DNA of 64,000 bases, from NCBI GenBank assembly GCA_027604685.1, contig JADHYX010000043.1, positions 17,151 to 81,150 on the forward strand. Reading direction: 5' to 3'. Shown in pieces: positions 24,501 to 37,974 of the stretch (position 1 is the first letter of the stretch; each line of letters begins with the position of its first letter). The translations under genes and the position numbers were made by a program. The DNA comes from Lobulomyces angularis. Its lineage: Eukaryota; Chytridiomycota; Chytridiomycetes; Lobulomycetales; Lobulomycetaceae. The notes below the pieces were generated by a model. That model was not told the DNA's origin. It saw only the letters and a list, made by a program, of their open reading frames with translations, and searched no databases.

Positions 24501-27142
24501 ACTTGGTTATTGACGAGCTTGCAAATGATATTTTGAGGGAGTATGTTTCTGATGAGATATCAATTAATGTTCCTTGTATTCCATCTGTTAATAATGAAAG
24601 TCTAAACCAATATAGAACTAGAACTAAACCTTCAATTTTTAAGCAAGTATTCAATGTTCAAAAATTAGACCTAGTTAAACAACGAGTTAACTCTAGAATA
24701 AAATTAAAATACATTTCATTTTGGAGAAATAGAATTATAAAAATTAATGAAGTAAAGAACGCGGAAAAGCAGAAACTGACCAAAAAAGCGGTTGACTTTT
24801 ATAAGAGTGCGTTATAGTAAGTTAATTAGATCGTTTTATTTATTTTTTCACTTTAAAGTATTGAAGCTGGCCCTTCAATTTTTGGTAAAGTTGTACTAGA
24901 TGACACTTCTAATGAATATAACGGCAATGGTATTGAACAACAAGAAATGTTTAATTTGTTAGAACTAAATGACGGTATTATTTCTCTGAAAATAAAACTT
25001 ACAAAAAATATTATTAGTGGCTAAAATTAGTTTGAGAGACAGTAGTTTATTTCAGTCAAAGATTGCAAAAATTAAAGTGGAAATTTCTAATGGCTTACTC
25101 AACAGTGTCCCATTTAACACTTTATATCAAAAATACAATTTCAACTTCAAATGCATTCTTGGTACCACTAATGACATTTTCGAAATAGGCAATGGATTGG
25201 ATGCAGATATTAAAATTTTGCAGAGATTTAGTGTAAACTGGCTGTTGGGAAAATTCATAGGAAAGGAAGTTGTTGAGTTAAGTGTGGATAAAGAAAATTT
25301 ATTGGAATTAAATAAGGAAATATTTAAAATGGAGGCAAAGGATAGCTGTTACAATGAAGGAAGCTACTTTTGTAGATTTTTAGTGCAACACTTTAAAACG
25401 GTTTTTGAAGAACCTTGTTATCCTTTAAAAGTATACTGCATTTCCAATTTTTTGAAAATTCATCTAAAAAAATTTTGCAGGAAAATGCCAAATCTGCATT
25501 TTCGGGAATAACTGTTGCAATGTATCAATTTTCTGTATTTAATTATTCTCTTGATTCAAACTTAAAGTCGCAATTTTGGAATTTTGAAAGAAAAAAATTC
25601 TATTTTTTTTTATCAAAATTTCCACTAAACAGTAATATTCCTTTGGTTCTTATATTTTGGGATGTTGCAAATTTCTTTTTCGACGATCTTGATAAATTTA
25701 ATGAGGAGGTGATGTTAATGGCAAGATAATTGAACTAAACTTTTATTTTAAAATTTAGTGCGAGATAAATTTGAATTTGCAATCAACTATAAAGGAAGGG
25801 CCTGTTTTAGATGTCACCTGTTTATTAATTCCAGTGTACAATATACCAGCATTTGGCATGGGTTTCAATAAAATCGAAGCAGAGAAAAATTTTTTAAATA
25901 GAATGCATTGGTTAGGGCAACGTAGTTGCCAAATACCGATATTGAGAAAAACAATTTTTGAAGGTAATTGAAATTCTAATATAAAAAAAAAGTGCTAAAT
26001 CCCTTATTTAGATTTTGTGGAAAACTCAGCTTACGTGTATCTAATAAATTTATATAAAAGAGTTACTATGTTGTCTTCTGCCAGACTAATCTGTAATGTT
26101 TTTTTTTTTCTGTAACAGCTGATGATTAAATGTAATTTTAGGTGTGAATGTGGAGTTAAATCTAGAAGTGTTCAAAAAACTAATAGAATTACTGAATATT
26201 TTAATTGAAACCATCATTGAGATATTGACAGACAATAGATTGAAAAATGTTTGTTATCCTCCAATTGAGTGGACCAAATCTCGGTATGAAAACGAAAATA
26301 CAGCTGATTATACGGAATTTGATGATATGCCACAAAACATTTCTTGGAATAGTGATGAGAAATTTACTGAAATCAAAAAAAAATTAGAGTGCTTTAAAAT
26401 AAATCTCCAGCACCATTCTTCACATGTTGAAATCATCAATAATGTACAGAAATCAATTAATTTAAGGCAAGTATTTAAATTAGTTTTTTTGTTAATTATT
26501 ATCAGACTTCTACAAGACATTTACAAAAAGTTTGTTTTTGATTGTTTACTTTCCATTCCGCATTTTGATAGGTTAACAATTCAGCATTTGATAACAGTGA
26601 TTAAGCAGGAAATCAGTAACTTTGAAAGGAAAATTTATGGTATGGTTCATCTTCAATTACTTCCTTTAATTAAACTGCATTTTTTTAGATGATTTGGTGC
26701 AATTTCCCTTTGATGAAATACTTATCCATATTACGCAAGCATTGTTTTGTAGTTTAAAGAAGGAAAATATTAATTATTTTTACCTACAAGGCAGAATTTG
26801 TTATTTTGAAGCACAATTTAAAAAGGTTCTGAATTTAAAGGTTAACGAAATAGAGAATTACTTAAAAATATTTTTTGAGGAAAGTAATAGCTATTTGGAA
26901 GATTTAACAAGGTTTCCAAAATTTAAACTCTGCCAAAATTAATTTTTTTGTTTATAAGCAGAAAAAGAAGTAGGCAATTACTGGATCCAAAAAAAATTCA
27001 AGAAATTTATAAACTAGATGAAGAAAAAGCTAAAAAAGTTAAAGTTTCGTTGGAAGCTGCGCGATTAAAAACGGTGGTAGAAAACGCAAACAAAATTGCA
27101 GAAATTACTAAAAAAAAGATTTTTGGTACAGATATCTGTTAA
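21520..27142 (+). CDS. SAC3: Sac3/GANP-family mRNA export scaffold of TREX-2
   Basis: Multi-exon gene (at least 15 exons, product very roughly 1,600 residues) starting at ATG 21520. An N-terminal RGRGRGRGRG patch is followed by the SAC3 domain: GECETMCPEFEILDREV, DYLMGLLNEHGLAATYSFIRDRTRCIRNEFTMQ, CARYSIMCCHDLCE, TLKQYYDDSSIVYPNEAEFRAYYIL. Next comes a Ser/Asn/Gln/Pro-rich region (23.6-24.3 kb) with scattered Phe, including a few FxFG-like sites. A helical CID-like region follows with EKVLDEIAYEIVSEVTLAVSHKIFQEVMDN, which in GANP binds centrin, Sus1/ENY2. The 3' part (24.85-27.1 kb) extends into a folded GANP/MCM3AP-like C-terminus rather than stopping as yeast Sac3 does. It ends in a coiled basic segment (KRSRQLLDPKKIQEIYKLDEEKAKK). 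Exon borders in the 3' half are less certain. Confidence 0.85.
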
Positions 27143-27371
27143 AAATTTTGCTTTATATTCAGTATGATAGATTTTTTCATTATAACTTAAATTGTTTCAT
27201 ATAGTATATATTCAAAAGGAGGAAAATTCTATTTTTCTATGAAAACATATATATTCACTGAAAATAAAGACAGAAAATGTTCTAAATTAAAAATATTTTT
27301 TACTATTCAAAATCTAAATTATTCGCTTTTTTAGTGTTTTTTAAGTGGAACGTCTGCTATCTGTTACATTC

Positions 27372-28575
27372 CTAATCAATCAAAATTTCATCTAAATTGT
27401 GATAATAAATATCATCATCAATGCTGCATCTACTATTACCAATATCAATATCCCAACAGTGCTTGTGAGTAGCAACACTCAACCCATGCTGGGTATTTGA
27501 GCACAATTTGCTCTCCAACATATCATCATCTGGAATACAATAATAACTCTCATTTACTAAGTTTATCCAAATTTCTACACCACTATGTTTAAAACCAAAC
27601 AAACTAGGTGGCAAGTGTGGGGTCGCATCATTTTTGTTGACAATTCTAAAATAGTTATTTAAATTACTAAATTGTTCGTTAATCCATTTAGAAAATATGT
27701 AATTTCCAATTCTGGGTTGGGCTATCGTTATCAAATTAATTTTTTTCATTTCCTAAAAATTAATAATGTAAACAGAAAAGAAAATTATTAATACCATCTC
27801 TGGATACTTGAGCTTTAAATCAATCAGAGATAGTACAGATAAGGCACCTCCAAGGGAGTGCCCGACAAATAAAATTTGAAAATTTGGATACATACTCGTC
27901 AGTTCGAGAATATTTGCAATAACTTCCTCCTTAACGCTATTATATTCATGCAAAAAGCCGCCATGCACTTTTGCTCCTTCGGGAGCGCCTTCGTAAGGGT
28001 AATCCTGATGTAATATGTTTTAAATAAATGGTGAATCACTTGTGCTCTTACCAACTGCGCAAACCTACAATAGTACAGTTAGAAAAAAATTTTTAAAATA
28101 ATAATATACTTTATGTTACCCATCCAAGACTTAAAATTTCTAGTTCCCCTGAACGATATAATAATTAATTGTAAATTTGTGTTAACTGCAGTGTATCTAT
28201 AATTAATAGACCAAGTTAGATAGGAAAAAACATTGGGAGTTTATACCCAAATATGTATTTGAAGTCTCCAAAGGCTTTTACATGGCTGGTGTTAGTTGTT
28301 TGCTCACCACATGTTGTACATGTCCAGTTTAGTAGACCTTCTAAACAATAGCTTGGTGGTGAAAAATACACAAAAGTCTACGAAAAAGAGTATTTTAATA
28401 CTAATATATCTAAAATTACGGTTACCTTTACTGCGGAAAGCTCTTGGTCACTCAGTCTCATTACATTATCAAGTTTCTTTGCAAGAAAAGTTATTTCCTT
28501 GTTGTATGGGCTAGAAGTTATTAAAATTAAATCAAGATTTAACAAAAAATATAAAACAATTTTAACCAGAAACAT
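27372..28575 (-). CDS. Secreted class 3 lipase
   Basis: Triacylglycerol-lipase or feruloyl-esterase-like alpha/beta hydrolase. It begins with a hydrophobic signal peptide (MFLVKIVLYFLLNLDLILI) at ATG 28575 and runs through about six exons. The oxyanion strand is seen as VSFRGTRNFKSWM, the nucleophile elbow as LFVGHSLGGALSVLSL (Ser in GHSLG), the Asp in IVNKNDATPHLPP, and a candidate catalytic His near the C-terminus. Several Cys residues (YCLEGLLNWTCTTCGEQ; SKLCSNTQHG; KHCWDIDIGNSRCS) fit a disulfide-bonded extracellular enzyme of the Rhizomucor lipase type. Length is ~330 residues. It converges with SAC3 on its left. Confidence 0.87.
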
Positions 28576-29013
28576 ATTGTATTCAAGTTAAATAAATATC
28601 TATTATCATTGCTGAGTTCTTAAAACATAATGACCCTGAAAAAATTTAAACCCCTACAAATAGAAAATGGCATAACTTTTACCAATTGTCATTATTGTCA
28701 TTGTCGGTGAATATTGAAAGGTTTTTTCTGAGAATAATCTAAATCAATCTATATAGCAGTTTTATTAATTTATGAATGCAATAGATTTATGGTTAAGAAC
28801 TTTAAAAAGTGAAACAGTGTTAGCTAATACAGAAGAAAAAGAAGAAAAAAATTTCAAATCATTAACTAAATTTTACAACTTTAAGAGTTAGTTGGTTAAA
28901 ATAACAATAAAAAGAATATTACAAGGAATTAATAATTTATTTAAACAACCATAAATAAACATCCAAATTGAAAGTTTTTTATGGTAAAAAATATAATACA
29001 ACGTAAAGTGAAA
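28576..29013. other. Intergenic spacer
   Basis: Lies between the lipase start and the DAK stop on the same strand, and so contains the lipase promoter. It is A/T-rich with a few mixed-composition blocks (~28640-28700). I checked for tRNA-like folds and saw none. Confidence 0.45.
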
Positions 29014-31450
29014 TTAAATACTAAAAATTGTGGTCATTTCTTCAATTAAAACTGCAACTCCAAAAGCACCAGGATCAGGAATTCCTAAAAAAGGCAAATA
29101 TTAAAATAGTAAATGCATTCTAAATACCTTCCAAAGATCCCTCTGGTTGGTAAGCAGCTATACAAAATTTAGTCTGTTCGTAAAAAGTAGACAAACCTCT
29201 TCCCATACTGGCACTTTTCATTAGTCTAGTATGTTCAACTCCCTCTTTTGCACTCTTAACACACTCTTTCAAGATTTCTTGCAAATCCATATTTTTGGAA
29301 ACACCAGACTGAAACGATTGAATAGCAGGATATAGACTGTCAACCAACGTACAATCACCCATCTAATGAGATGCATTTACGAAAGTTAACTAACAGATTT
29401 ACACTTACGTTTGCGCCGCCTGTAAGTTAATATTCTATTAATACTAAATTATTCTAAAGTTACCATAAAGCATTATTGCACTAATCCCGCACACAAAAGC
29501 CTTAGCCCAAATTGCCAAAGTATCCTCTGTATCAATTTCAGAAATGCACTGGGCAGCTGCATCCAAAAATAAGCAGTATACAGCGCCAGAGGTACCTCCC
29601 ATATTATCTTCCAAAACTAAACTTATTGAAGAAAGTGCGTCCGAAAAATTATCAAATGCAAACTCGGACGATTTGGGATCCCCTAGCAAAAAAAAGAAAA
29701 TTTAATCGGCAACTTAATAAATTACCGTTCAGATCGACAGATATTTTATTCAATATTGAGCTGGCGCCTTGAGACAAAGACTCACCACAATCACCGTCAC
29801 CTATTAGGCTTACATTAATGCGCAAAAAAAAAAAATATCTATACCAGCAATCTTATCAAGTTCCGTAATTTTTGGAGAAGCTTTAATCAGCGCTTGACAT
29901 CCTAAATACAGTGATTTGGCAAACAGTTTTCCATTTTTTGTTACAATATCTAACATTTTTACTTTATCTGTTTCGTTCTCCTCGTTTTTTGTTCTATTTT
30001 TGCTACTAATTTTCCAAGATTCTGCTGTGATTTGTGAGAATGGCCAGGATAGTACTCTCACCTGATAATCTAGGTAGGAAAGCCAATCTTCATTTTGAAG
30101 TTTTAATATGGTTATTGAAAACCCAGTCATTTCCAAAGAGGTCTTAACACAACTATTAATATGAATCTTGATGACATTTACCATTAAAGGTCCACTAAAA
30201 ATTCTAAGTGTTTCAATTCCTCTGGATTTCAACTCTAAAATTGTGTCGTTAATCAAAATACCGAGTTCCAAAGAAGTACAACTATTTAAATTGTTTATTA
30301 TCAAACAGACTTTATCCGCATTAGATATCTTCAGTTTAAAGTAATTTGAAAACATATCTGAAAACTCTGCTAACTCCATCGGGTTGTGTATAAGCATATC
30401 TAATACAGTCTTCACCACCTTTTTCGAACTGGACATCGCAGACTTTTGAAAACCCGCTTCTCCATGAATACTAATTAAAATTATGTTAACGTCTATCAAA
30501 ACATCATACCCTAAACCGATTTCCATAACATTAGCATCAGTAAAGAGCACAGGGGTTTTTCCAAATAATGTGCAAGGTGAAGTTGCAACACCAATAGTTC
30601 CCAAATTTTTAGCAATCATTTCTCCCTGAAAAAAAATTTCTTCTAAGGAACAACCTTTTTTGGCCATTGCTCCTAGAATCTTATGACATAGTAATATTCC
30701 TGCAAGTCCTCTCCTTCCCACGGATTTAACTTTTTCTTTAGGAATTGCAGCATCATCGCCAATTACCAATAATTTTATTTCAATATTTAAATCTTTTTTG
30801 GCTCTTATTGCAGCTTTTCCAAATTGGAGCCTTACGCCGAAGAGTTGCATTTAATTGATTGTATAATTCTTACCTATCGCCAGTGTAATTTTTGACAATC
30901 AACAAAATTCCTTTATTGCTTCTGACTGTTTTTATAGCAGCAATAACTTGGGAAGCAGAAGGTCTTAAAATTAAACATTATTCAATTTTCGTATGGTAGT
31001 GTATAAGTTAACTAAAAACTTTTTCTTTTTGAACGTACGAAGCAAAAACATCTCCACACACTGCAGCGCTCTTAAATATATTCAAAAATGAATTTGGATA
31101 AAAAACTTACAAGCATTCCATCACCAACAAAACTGAGAGAGTTTTGAAAGGAAAAATTCACGAAATTAAATTTCCAAAAAAATTTAAGAAAATAGAAAAG
31201 GAAAATTCTTACCCTGCATGGGAAGGTTCATGCCCTATAAGTTAATTAACTAAATTAAAAAAGGAAAAGTGAACTTCAGTCAACCTGACCCTCCTCCACT
31301 AATTAAGGTCACTTCGTGATCTCTCACTGCAGCAATGTCACTTCTATATATAACTCTGTGCTTCCTCAATAAACTCAACATTGGATTTGTATTAATTAGT
31401 CCATTCAAAGCTTCATCTACTACTGTTGTTGCGTCATTGTAAAATTTCAT
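29014..31450 (-). CDS. DAK1: Dihydroxyacetone kinase (DhaK-DhaL fusion)
   Basis: ATP-dependent kinase that phosphorylates dihydroxyacetone (and glyceraldehyde), detoxifying it and feeding glycolysis. Start at ATG 31450 (MKFYNDATTVVDEAL); upstream in-frame codons lack ATG. The DhaK domain has TLISGGGSGHEPSHAG, CGDVFASPSASQV, ILLIVKNYTGDRL, GRRGLAGILL and the substrate-binding His in GLGIHGEAGF. The DhaL (ATP) domain has LSLIGDGDCGESLSQGASS, DNMGGTSGAVYCLFLDAAA, GGANVGDCTLVDSLYPA and GRGLSTFYEQ with DPGA near the end. Many short introns interrupt it. Fungal Dak1/Dak2 have the same two-domain layout. Confidence 0.93.
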
Positions 31451-31496
31451 TTTAGAAAAAACCTCTGTAAACCCGAACAAAGAACAACAATCCAAA
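31451..31496. promoter_or_regulatory. 46-bp bidirectional promoter region
   Basis: The inferred ATG codons of dihydroxyacetone kinase (minus, 31450) and primase (plus, 31497) are separated by only 46 bp, so both promoters and both 5' leaders must overlap each other or the neighbouring coding sequence. No recognised factor site is visible. Confidence 0.5.
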
Positions 31497-33188
31497 ATGA
31501 CAATCGTTAATGCTGAAATTAACCCAAAATTAAATGAAAGCGATGATATGGACTTAGATGCTGTAAATAAAGAACTTCGCCTTGACTCGTTGTTTGATGA
31601 TGCTCAAGTCATTCATTTTGATTCTACCGACTTGAAAAAATGCGGGCCTGAAGACCAAAAGTTAGAGAAAATGGAAGATATAGAAACAGTTGATAATGAA
31701 TTAACTGCTAATAGCAATAATGTCAATACGAATATCCAAGTTAACAAATTGAAGTATGTAATAACCTTGAAACTTTAAAATCATTAACTTAATTTAATTG
31801 CAGGTTTGAAGAAAGAGATTTCCTCTCGCAAATGAATATTTTTTACAAAAAAATTTTTCCTTTTAAATTATTCTATCGGTGGTTAAGTTATGGGAATGGT
31901 AATTAAATTTTAATAAAAAAATTTAGCCTCTTTGATGTAGTTTCAAAAACCTATTTTTCCCTACGAGAATTCAGTTTTACCTTACCAAATGATGCATATT
32001 TGAGATTTCATTCTTATCAAAGTGAACAGGAATTAAAGCAAGATATTTTGAAGTTGAATCCAGTAAAAATAGATGTAGGAGCAGTGTACAATACTCAACC
32101 AAAAAACAAAAAAATGTTGAGAGAAGGTGTTTTCAAGCCAGTAGAAAGAGAATTAGTATTTGATATTGATATGACGGATTATGATGAAATTAGAACTTGT
32201 TGCAGGTAAGTAAATTATGGATTTAATTAAACCGTCTATTTTTTTGGTAGCGGTGGTAGTATTTGTTTAAAGTGTTGGAAATTTATGACTATAAGCATAA
32301 AAGTCATTGATAGAGTGTTAAGGGAAGACTTTGGTTTTAAGCATTTGTTGTGGGTATATTCAGGGAGGAGGGGTGTTCACTGTTGGGTTTGTGATGAAAG
32401 AGCAAGAAAGTTATCATCTGAAGCTAGAAAAGGAATTGTGGGATATTTGGAGGTTGTAAAGGTGAGCACCACTTTAGATTAAAGAAAGATAATAAATTAT
32501 TCAGGGAGGAGAAGGAAAAGGCAAAAAATTAAATCTTCACAACAAATTACATCCAAGTTTGATACAAGCTAAACAAATTTTAGACCAGCATTTTTTAAAT
32601 GATATAATAATTGGTTTAAAGGTTTTGGATCAACCAGAGGAGTTTAATAAAGTTTTAAATTTGATACCGGATGAGGAAATTAAGAAGAAACTGACACAGC
32701 ATTGGAATCAAAACCGTACCTTTACGTCGGAAGAAAAGTGGGAAAATATTCTGGGTGAAGTTCAACATAATGTAATATCCAAAAAAATTGAATACTAAAT
32801 GACATTTTTTTTTTTAATAACAAACAAGAGAAAACCTCATTTAAAAAACTGTGTTAGAGATATTATCTTTCAGTATTCATATCCAAGATTAGATGACAAT
32901 GTTTCAACTGGTTTAAATCATTTGTTAAAAGCACCTTTCTGCATACACCCAAAAACAGGTAGCGTTTGTGTGCCAATAGATCCTAATTTTGTGGACAGTT
33001 TCAATCCCTTTAATGTTCCAACATTAAATTTATTGTTGGAGGAGATTGAAAATGGAATTTCAGTTGAGATGGGCAGTTTAAATGGCTACTTAGTTTACTT
33101 CCACACATTTTTAGAAGCAATTGAAACAGAGTTGGCGGAGGTTGTAAGAAGGCAAAATATATTAGAAGATAAAAAAATGCTATTTTAA
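31497..33188 (+). CDS. PRI1: DNA primase small (catalytic) subunit
   Basis: Makes RNA primers in the polymerase alpha-primase complex. Exons run from ATG 31497 to 33188 with short introns. After an acidic, variable N-terminus (~85 residues), the primase fold starts at [29 protein letters not shown]. The catalytic Asp residues are in [18 protein letters not shown]; the zinc site is [27 protein letters not shown] is the signature SGxRGxHxWxxD. The 3' part shows [45 protein letters not shown], typical of PRIM1. It lies head-to-tail with the kinesin gene, only 80 bp apart. Confidence 0.95.
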
Positions 33189-33268
33189 TGACAATAATTT
33201 TTTTGGTTTTCTTTAAATACATAAATAAATCTTTATTGCAAAACCCCTCTCCCAAATCTTTCAACATA

Positions 33269-36200
33269 ATGTCAGATAGAATAAAAACTTATGTAAGATT
33301 AAGGCCAAGTGATCCAAATAATTTATCTTCTTTTATACAAACTCGCTCAAATTCCGTTATTATAGATAAAAATATTTTCTCTTTTGACTATGTTGGAGGT
33401 ATAAACACATAAATTAAAGTGACACTTAACTTTCAACGCAGATAATAATACTTCCCAGAAGGAAGTATTTGAGGCTGTAGGAATTCCTCTGTGTGATCAC
33501 GCGTTAGAAGGATTTAATGTGGCATTGTTTTGCTATGGGTAAGATTAATTTTATTAAGAATTTTTCGAGTAATCAATATGATAATTAAATTTTAATTATT
33601 CCTAAAATTTATCACACAAGAATGAAAATAACTTAAATTTTTTAATTTTCTAACTGCTGAAATTTTTTTAATAAATTAAAGCCAAACGGGATCAGGAAAA
33701 ACTTGGACTATGCAAGGTCCGACTGGAACAGAATTGGAAACCATTTCTGCATCAACAACTTCATATAATAATGAAGAGAGAGGTCTGATTCAAAGGACAT
33801 TTGAGTACATTTTTGAAAAGCAAAATGAACAAAAACTAATTGAACCTGAAAGAGAATATTTAAATAAAGTGACTTCATTTGTAGAAATTTATAATGAACA
33901 AATATACGATTTGTTGGACCCTTCGATGCCACCTTGTACATTAAGAGAAGATTTAAAGAGGGGGGGAATATTTATTGCTGGTGCAACAGAGCAATGTATA
34001 ATTTCTAGTGGAGATGCGCAAAAATTGTTAGAAATCGGAAGTAGTAATCGTAGAACCGCAAGTACGGAAATGAATACCAGGTCCTCTCGTTCTCATTCAA
34101 TTTTAACTTTAACCATACAAACTAAAACGTCTAGCAATGGAATTACTAGCATCAAAGAATCTCGGGTCAACCTAGTCGACTTAGGTTTGTTACAGTTTTA
34201 GTTTTTTAATTTTTTATGCAGGAGTATCTAGCTGGTAGTGAGAGGCAAAAAAGTGCCAACACTGATGGTATAATTGAAGTTTAATATTTTCTTTTTAGTT
34301 GTTATTCACCTATTTTTCTCATTACTAGGACAAAGATTAAAAGAAGGTTCTCATATCAATAAGTCCCTTTTAACACTTGGCACCTGTATAAATGCATTGG
34401 TTGATGTATCTAATGGAAAACCTAGGCATGTGCATTATAGAGATTCAAAATTAACTTTACTACTGAAAGATTCTCTTGGTGGAAATTCGAAATCTACTAT
34501 GATCGCAACTGTCTCGTCAAATCCATTATCTTTGTCAGAATCCATTTCTACGTTAAGATTCGCACAAAGGGCAAAAATGGTTAAAAATAAGGCACATATT
34601 AATCAGCTTTTAGAAGCCAATAGTCTCTTGCAACTTCAGGAGGAAATTAAAAGACTTCAAGTAAAATTGGAAGAAGCTGAATCTAAAGGTTTTTAAATAG
34701 CAGCATTTTAAATTATTATTAAATCTTTCATATATATTTAGTAACAGATTCTTCGAAATTAGTATCATCTCAAACTAGTGCTAACAGGAAATTCGAATTT
34801 GAGCTTTTAAAAAATTTGTCCTTTAACTTTGAAAAAGAAAAGAAGGTAAATGAGGAATTGCAAGCAGAAGTCTTCATGCAAAGGCAAAAATATTCCAACT
34901 TAAAAATGTTGTTTAGACTAAAAAGTGAGGAAGTTAAAAGATTAAAGGAGGGGAAATCGGATGAAGATGCTGTGAGACAGCTTCATAGTGAAATTGCAAT
35001 TCTTGGGGTGATTATTGAGGAATGTGAAAAAGATGTAAGTAAAGTATTATTTTTTTCATGTTTTAAATGTACGATACGCTTATAGATAAGGTTACTGCAA
35101 AAAAGACTTGCCGGTAATTAATGATATAAAAAAGCTATGATTTAAATTGTGTCATTTTTACAGAGCAATATGAAAGTCAATCTCACATTCAAGATGAATT
35201 AAGATGTTATAAGAAGATGGAAATGGACTGGTGTTTAAAAATATTGGAATTCGAAAATGAAAGAAAGGAATTTGAAAAGTTAATATTTAATGAAAGAAAA
35301 GTATTTGAAGCAGAAATACTAAAATCTGAAAATAAAGAGTATTTTATATCTTTAACAACTAAAATTGAGTCATTGATAAATGAAGTTCAATCCTTAAAAT
35401 TAGAAAACAAGCAAATTTCATCTCATATAGAAGTATATCAATTTTAGCTACCATACAAAAATTTTTTTTTACCTTTTTATTTTTTCATTGCAGAAAGAAT
35501 TAGACGAAAAAATATCCATACTGGCAGAGCTGGAAGAAGTGAAAGATCAAGTTTTATATTTGGAAAACGTAAGGGCCGAACAGCAAGAGGAAGTAAAATT
35601 GTTAAAAAAGAAAGTTGTAGTAAGTACTTCTCTAATATGTTAAAAATATCTTATTGCATAACAGGACTTCAATGTGCAACTTGAAAATAACGAAGTTAGT
35701 CCTTCGACTGTACAAAACCAAATTATAAAAGCTAATGAAGAGAATCAGTTTTTAGTGGCTCAAATCAAAATATTGGAAGACAACATTAAAAAATTTGAAA
35801 GGTCAGAAAGGAAATCTAGAAGAATTAGCGACGTAAAAAATAGAAAACAATATCTTTTAATTATTACAACATTAAGTTTGCCGTGGAGAAGGAAGATCAC
35901 TTACACATTAAAATTAAAGATTTGGAGCAAGCTAATGAACAATTAACAAATATTATTGAAGAAAATAACAATACCTTTAATGTATTACATATCTCTAATG
36001 AAAAGCTTAATAATGATCTCAATAAACTCCAGAATGAAGTATAATAAAAAAACAAACCTGAAAAAAATGTAACTTACATAATAATAGCTTTTTAAATCTA
36101 GGGAACTGCTTAATACATCTTCATTAGAAAACGAAAATTTGCTTTCCAAAAATCAAGCTATGCAGGTAAACGGTTTTTTTTTTCTTGTAGTTTTTATTAA

Positions 36201-37782
36201 TAAATGTGTACGCAGAATGAAATTGAATGTTTAACTCAAACTGCTTCAGTTTTAGAAGAAAGAATGACAAAAATTTCAAAGGAGTATTCTGTATCAGCCC
36301 AAGAAAAAAAATATTTGGAAACTTGCGATAATGTGCAAATAAAAGATTTGGAAAATAGGCTAATAATGGAGCAAAGTAAGCAAAAAATAATGGTATGTAT
36401 TGTAGCAATATATTTTTTTTTTTGATAATGTTGATGAAATATAGGAAGCTGACTATTCGAAACGCATCCAGATACTAGTGGAAAAATTAAATGAGGATAA
36501 AAAACAAATTGCAGATTTTGAAATTCAAGCGGAAGATTTGAGAGAAAAGCTTACAGATTATGAGGAAATGGTAAAATCACCTCTTCTTTCTAACGTGAAA
36601 TATTTTTAAAACAGGAAAGATATGTTGAAATTGTAGAAAAAAAAATTTCTCATAACCAAAGTAATATGGAAAAAATGAATTTAAAGTTTGAAAAAGTATC
36701 AGGGCTTCTCGAAGACGCGAAGCTAACTAATTTTAATTTATCTATACTATTAGAAGCAGCTACAAATGAAAAGATTCAACAAGATAAATTGCAGGTTGAA
36801 TATAAAAAGCTGCAGCTAGATAATTCACTTTTAGAGGTATAAAATTTCACTTGAAAGATAGTTTTAATGTATTTTCGTAAGGAGAATATAGCTGCCCTCA
36901 TTACGCTGCGAGAGGAGGACAAAAAAAAATTCGAAGAATTGCACAATAAGTTGCTGAAACCAGCCTCAAAGACTGTTCAACTTTCAACAGACGATTTAAT
37001 AGAGGATAAAAAAGAAAGATTAGTTGAAACAAGCGATGTTAGTACTTTCACAAGTAGTAAACACAGCACATATATGCAAACCAGTAACATAACAGACATT
37101 TTTGAAAGGACAAAGAATGACGACATCATATTAAACCTGCAACTGGAAAACTCTAAGTTGGAAAAAAAAATAATTACTCAGGAAGCAGAAAAATTAAGTT
37201 TACTTTCTGATTTAAAAACGCTAAAAAATTCTGAGAAAGTTATTGAAGAAGGGAAGTTATTGATAACATCGAACCTAATAAATCTTCAAAAAGAAAGAAA
37301 AGAAGGTCCAAACCAAAGCCTTGATTTACACCAACTGAACACTCCGGAAATTCTAGTCTATTGCGCAAAGGAATTAGAAAGTATTCAGGAAGATTTCTTG
37401 TTAAGAGATCAGGTAAAATATAATTTTTTTTATTTTTATAAAAAAATAAATCTAAATGTCTAATTCAAATTTTTGATTTTTTTTTTTTTAATTCACAAAG
37501 GAATTAAAAAAACTTCAATTATCTAATGAAAAACTAACTTTTTCTAATGAAAAATTATTAAAGTCAAATCCAAATGCAAAAATTCAAGTAAACATAATTT
37601 TTTTATTTTTATTTCATCTTATTAAAAAAATTTTTTAGTATGTCACTCAACTAAAACAGGAAAGTAACGTTTTAAAATCTGAAAATCGTTTAATTAAAGA
37701 TGAGTTAAAAAATTTAAAAAAAAAACAAGTGTGCATAAATTGTTGCAAAAACATTGAAAAAGAAAATAGCAGTTTTCAGTAA
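33269..37782 (+). CDS. Kinesin-12 (KIF15-like) motor protein
   Basis: Plus-end-directed microtubule motor with N-terminal motor. The motor domain (exons to ~34.65 kb) shows IKTYVRLRPSDP, FNVALFCYGQTGSGKTWTMQGP (P-loop, split by an intron at 33.54-33.68 kb), EIYNEQIYDLLDPS, switch I NTRSSRSHSILT, switch II [35 protein letters not shown], and the closing block GKPRHVHYRDSKLTLLLKDSLGGNSKS...STLRFAQRAKMVKNKAHIN. Those last segments are closest to the KIF15/kinesin-12 family. The remainder, to 37782, is coiled coil in about a dozen exons rich in Glu, Lys, Leu and Asn. It ends CINCCKNIEKENSSFQ. Kinesin-12 acts in spindle organisation; the common yeasts lack it. Confidence 0.87.
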
Positions 37783-37974
37783 AAAAAAAAGAATTTTTTT
37801 TCTTTTATTAATTTATTCATATTTAATTAAAAACTTTCATTCCTCTCTTGTTTTTAAAAAAAAAGAAAAAATAAAATAATATATATCATTAAACAAAAAA
37901 AATAAAATAAAAATTAAAATAATTATCTGCAAATGGAATAAAAAAAAATAAAATTAAAAACAGTTATCATGGCG

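Noticed and set aside
31451..31495. Longer dihydroxyacetone kinase N-terminus (MDCCSLFGF...)
   Set aside because: Its first codon is TTG on the minus strand; the ATG at 31450 gives the typical N-terminus of the family.
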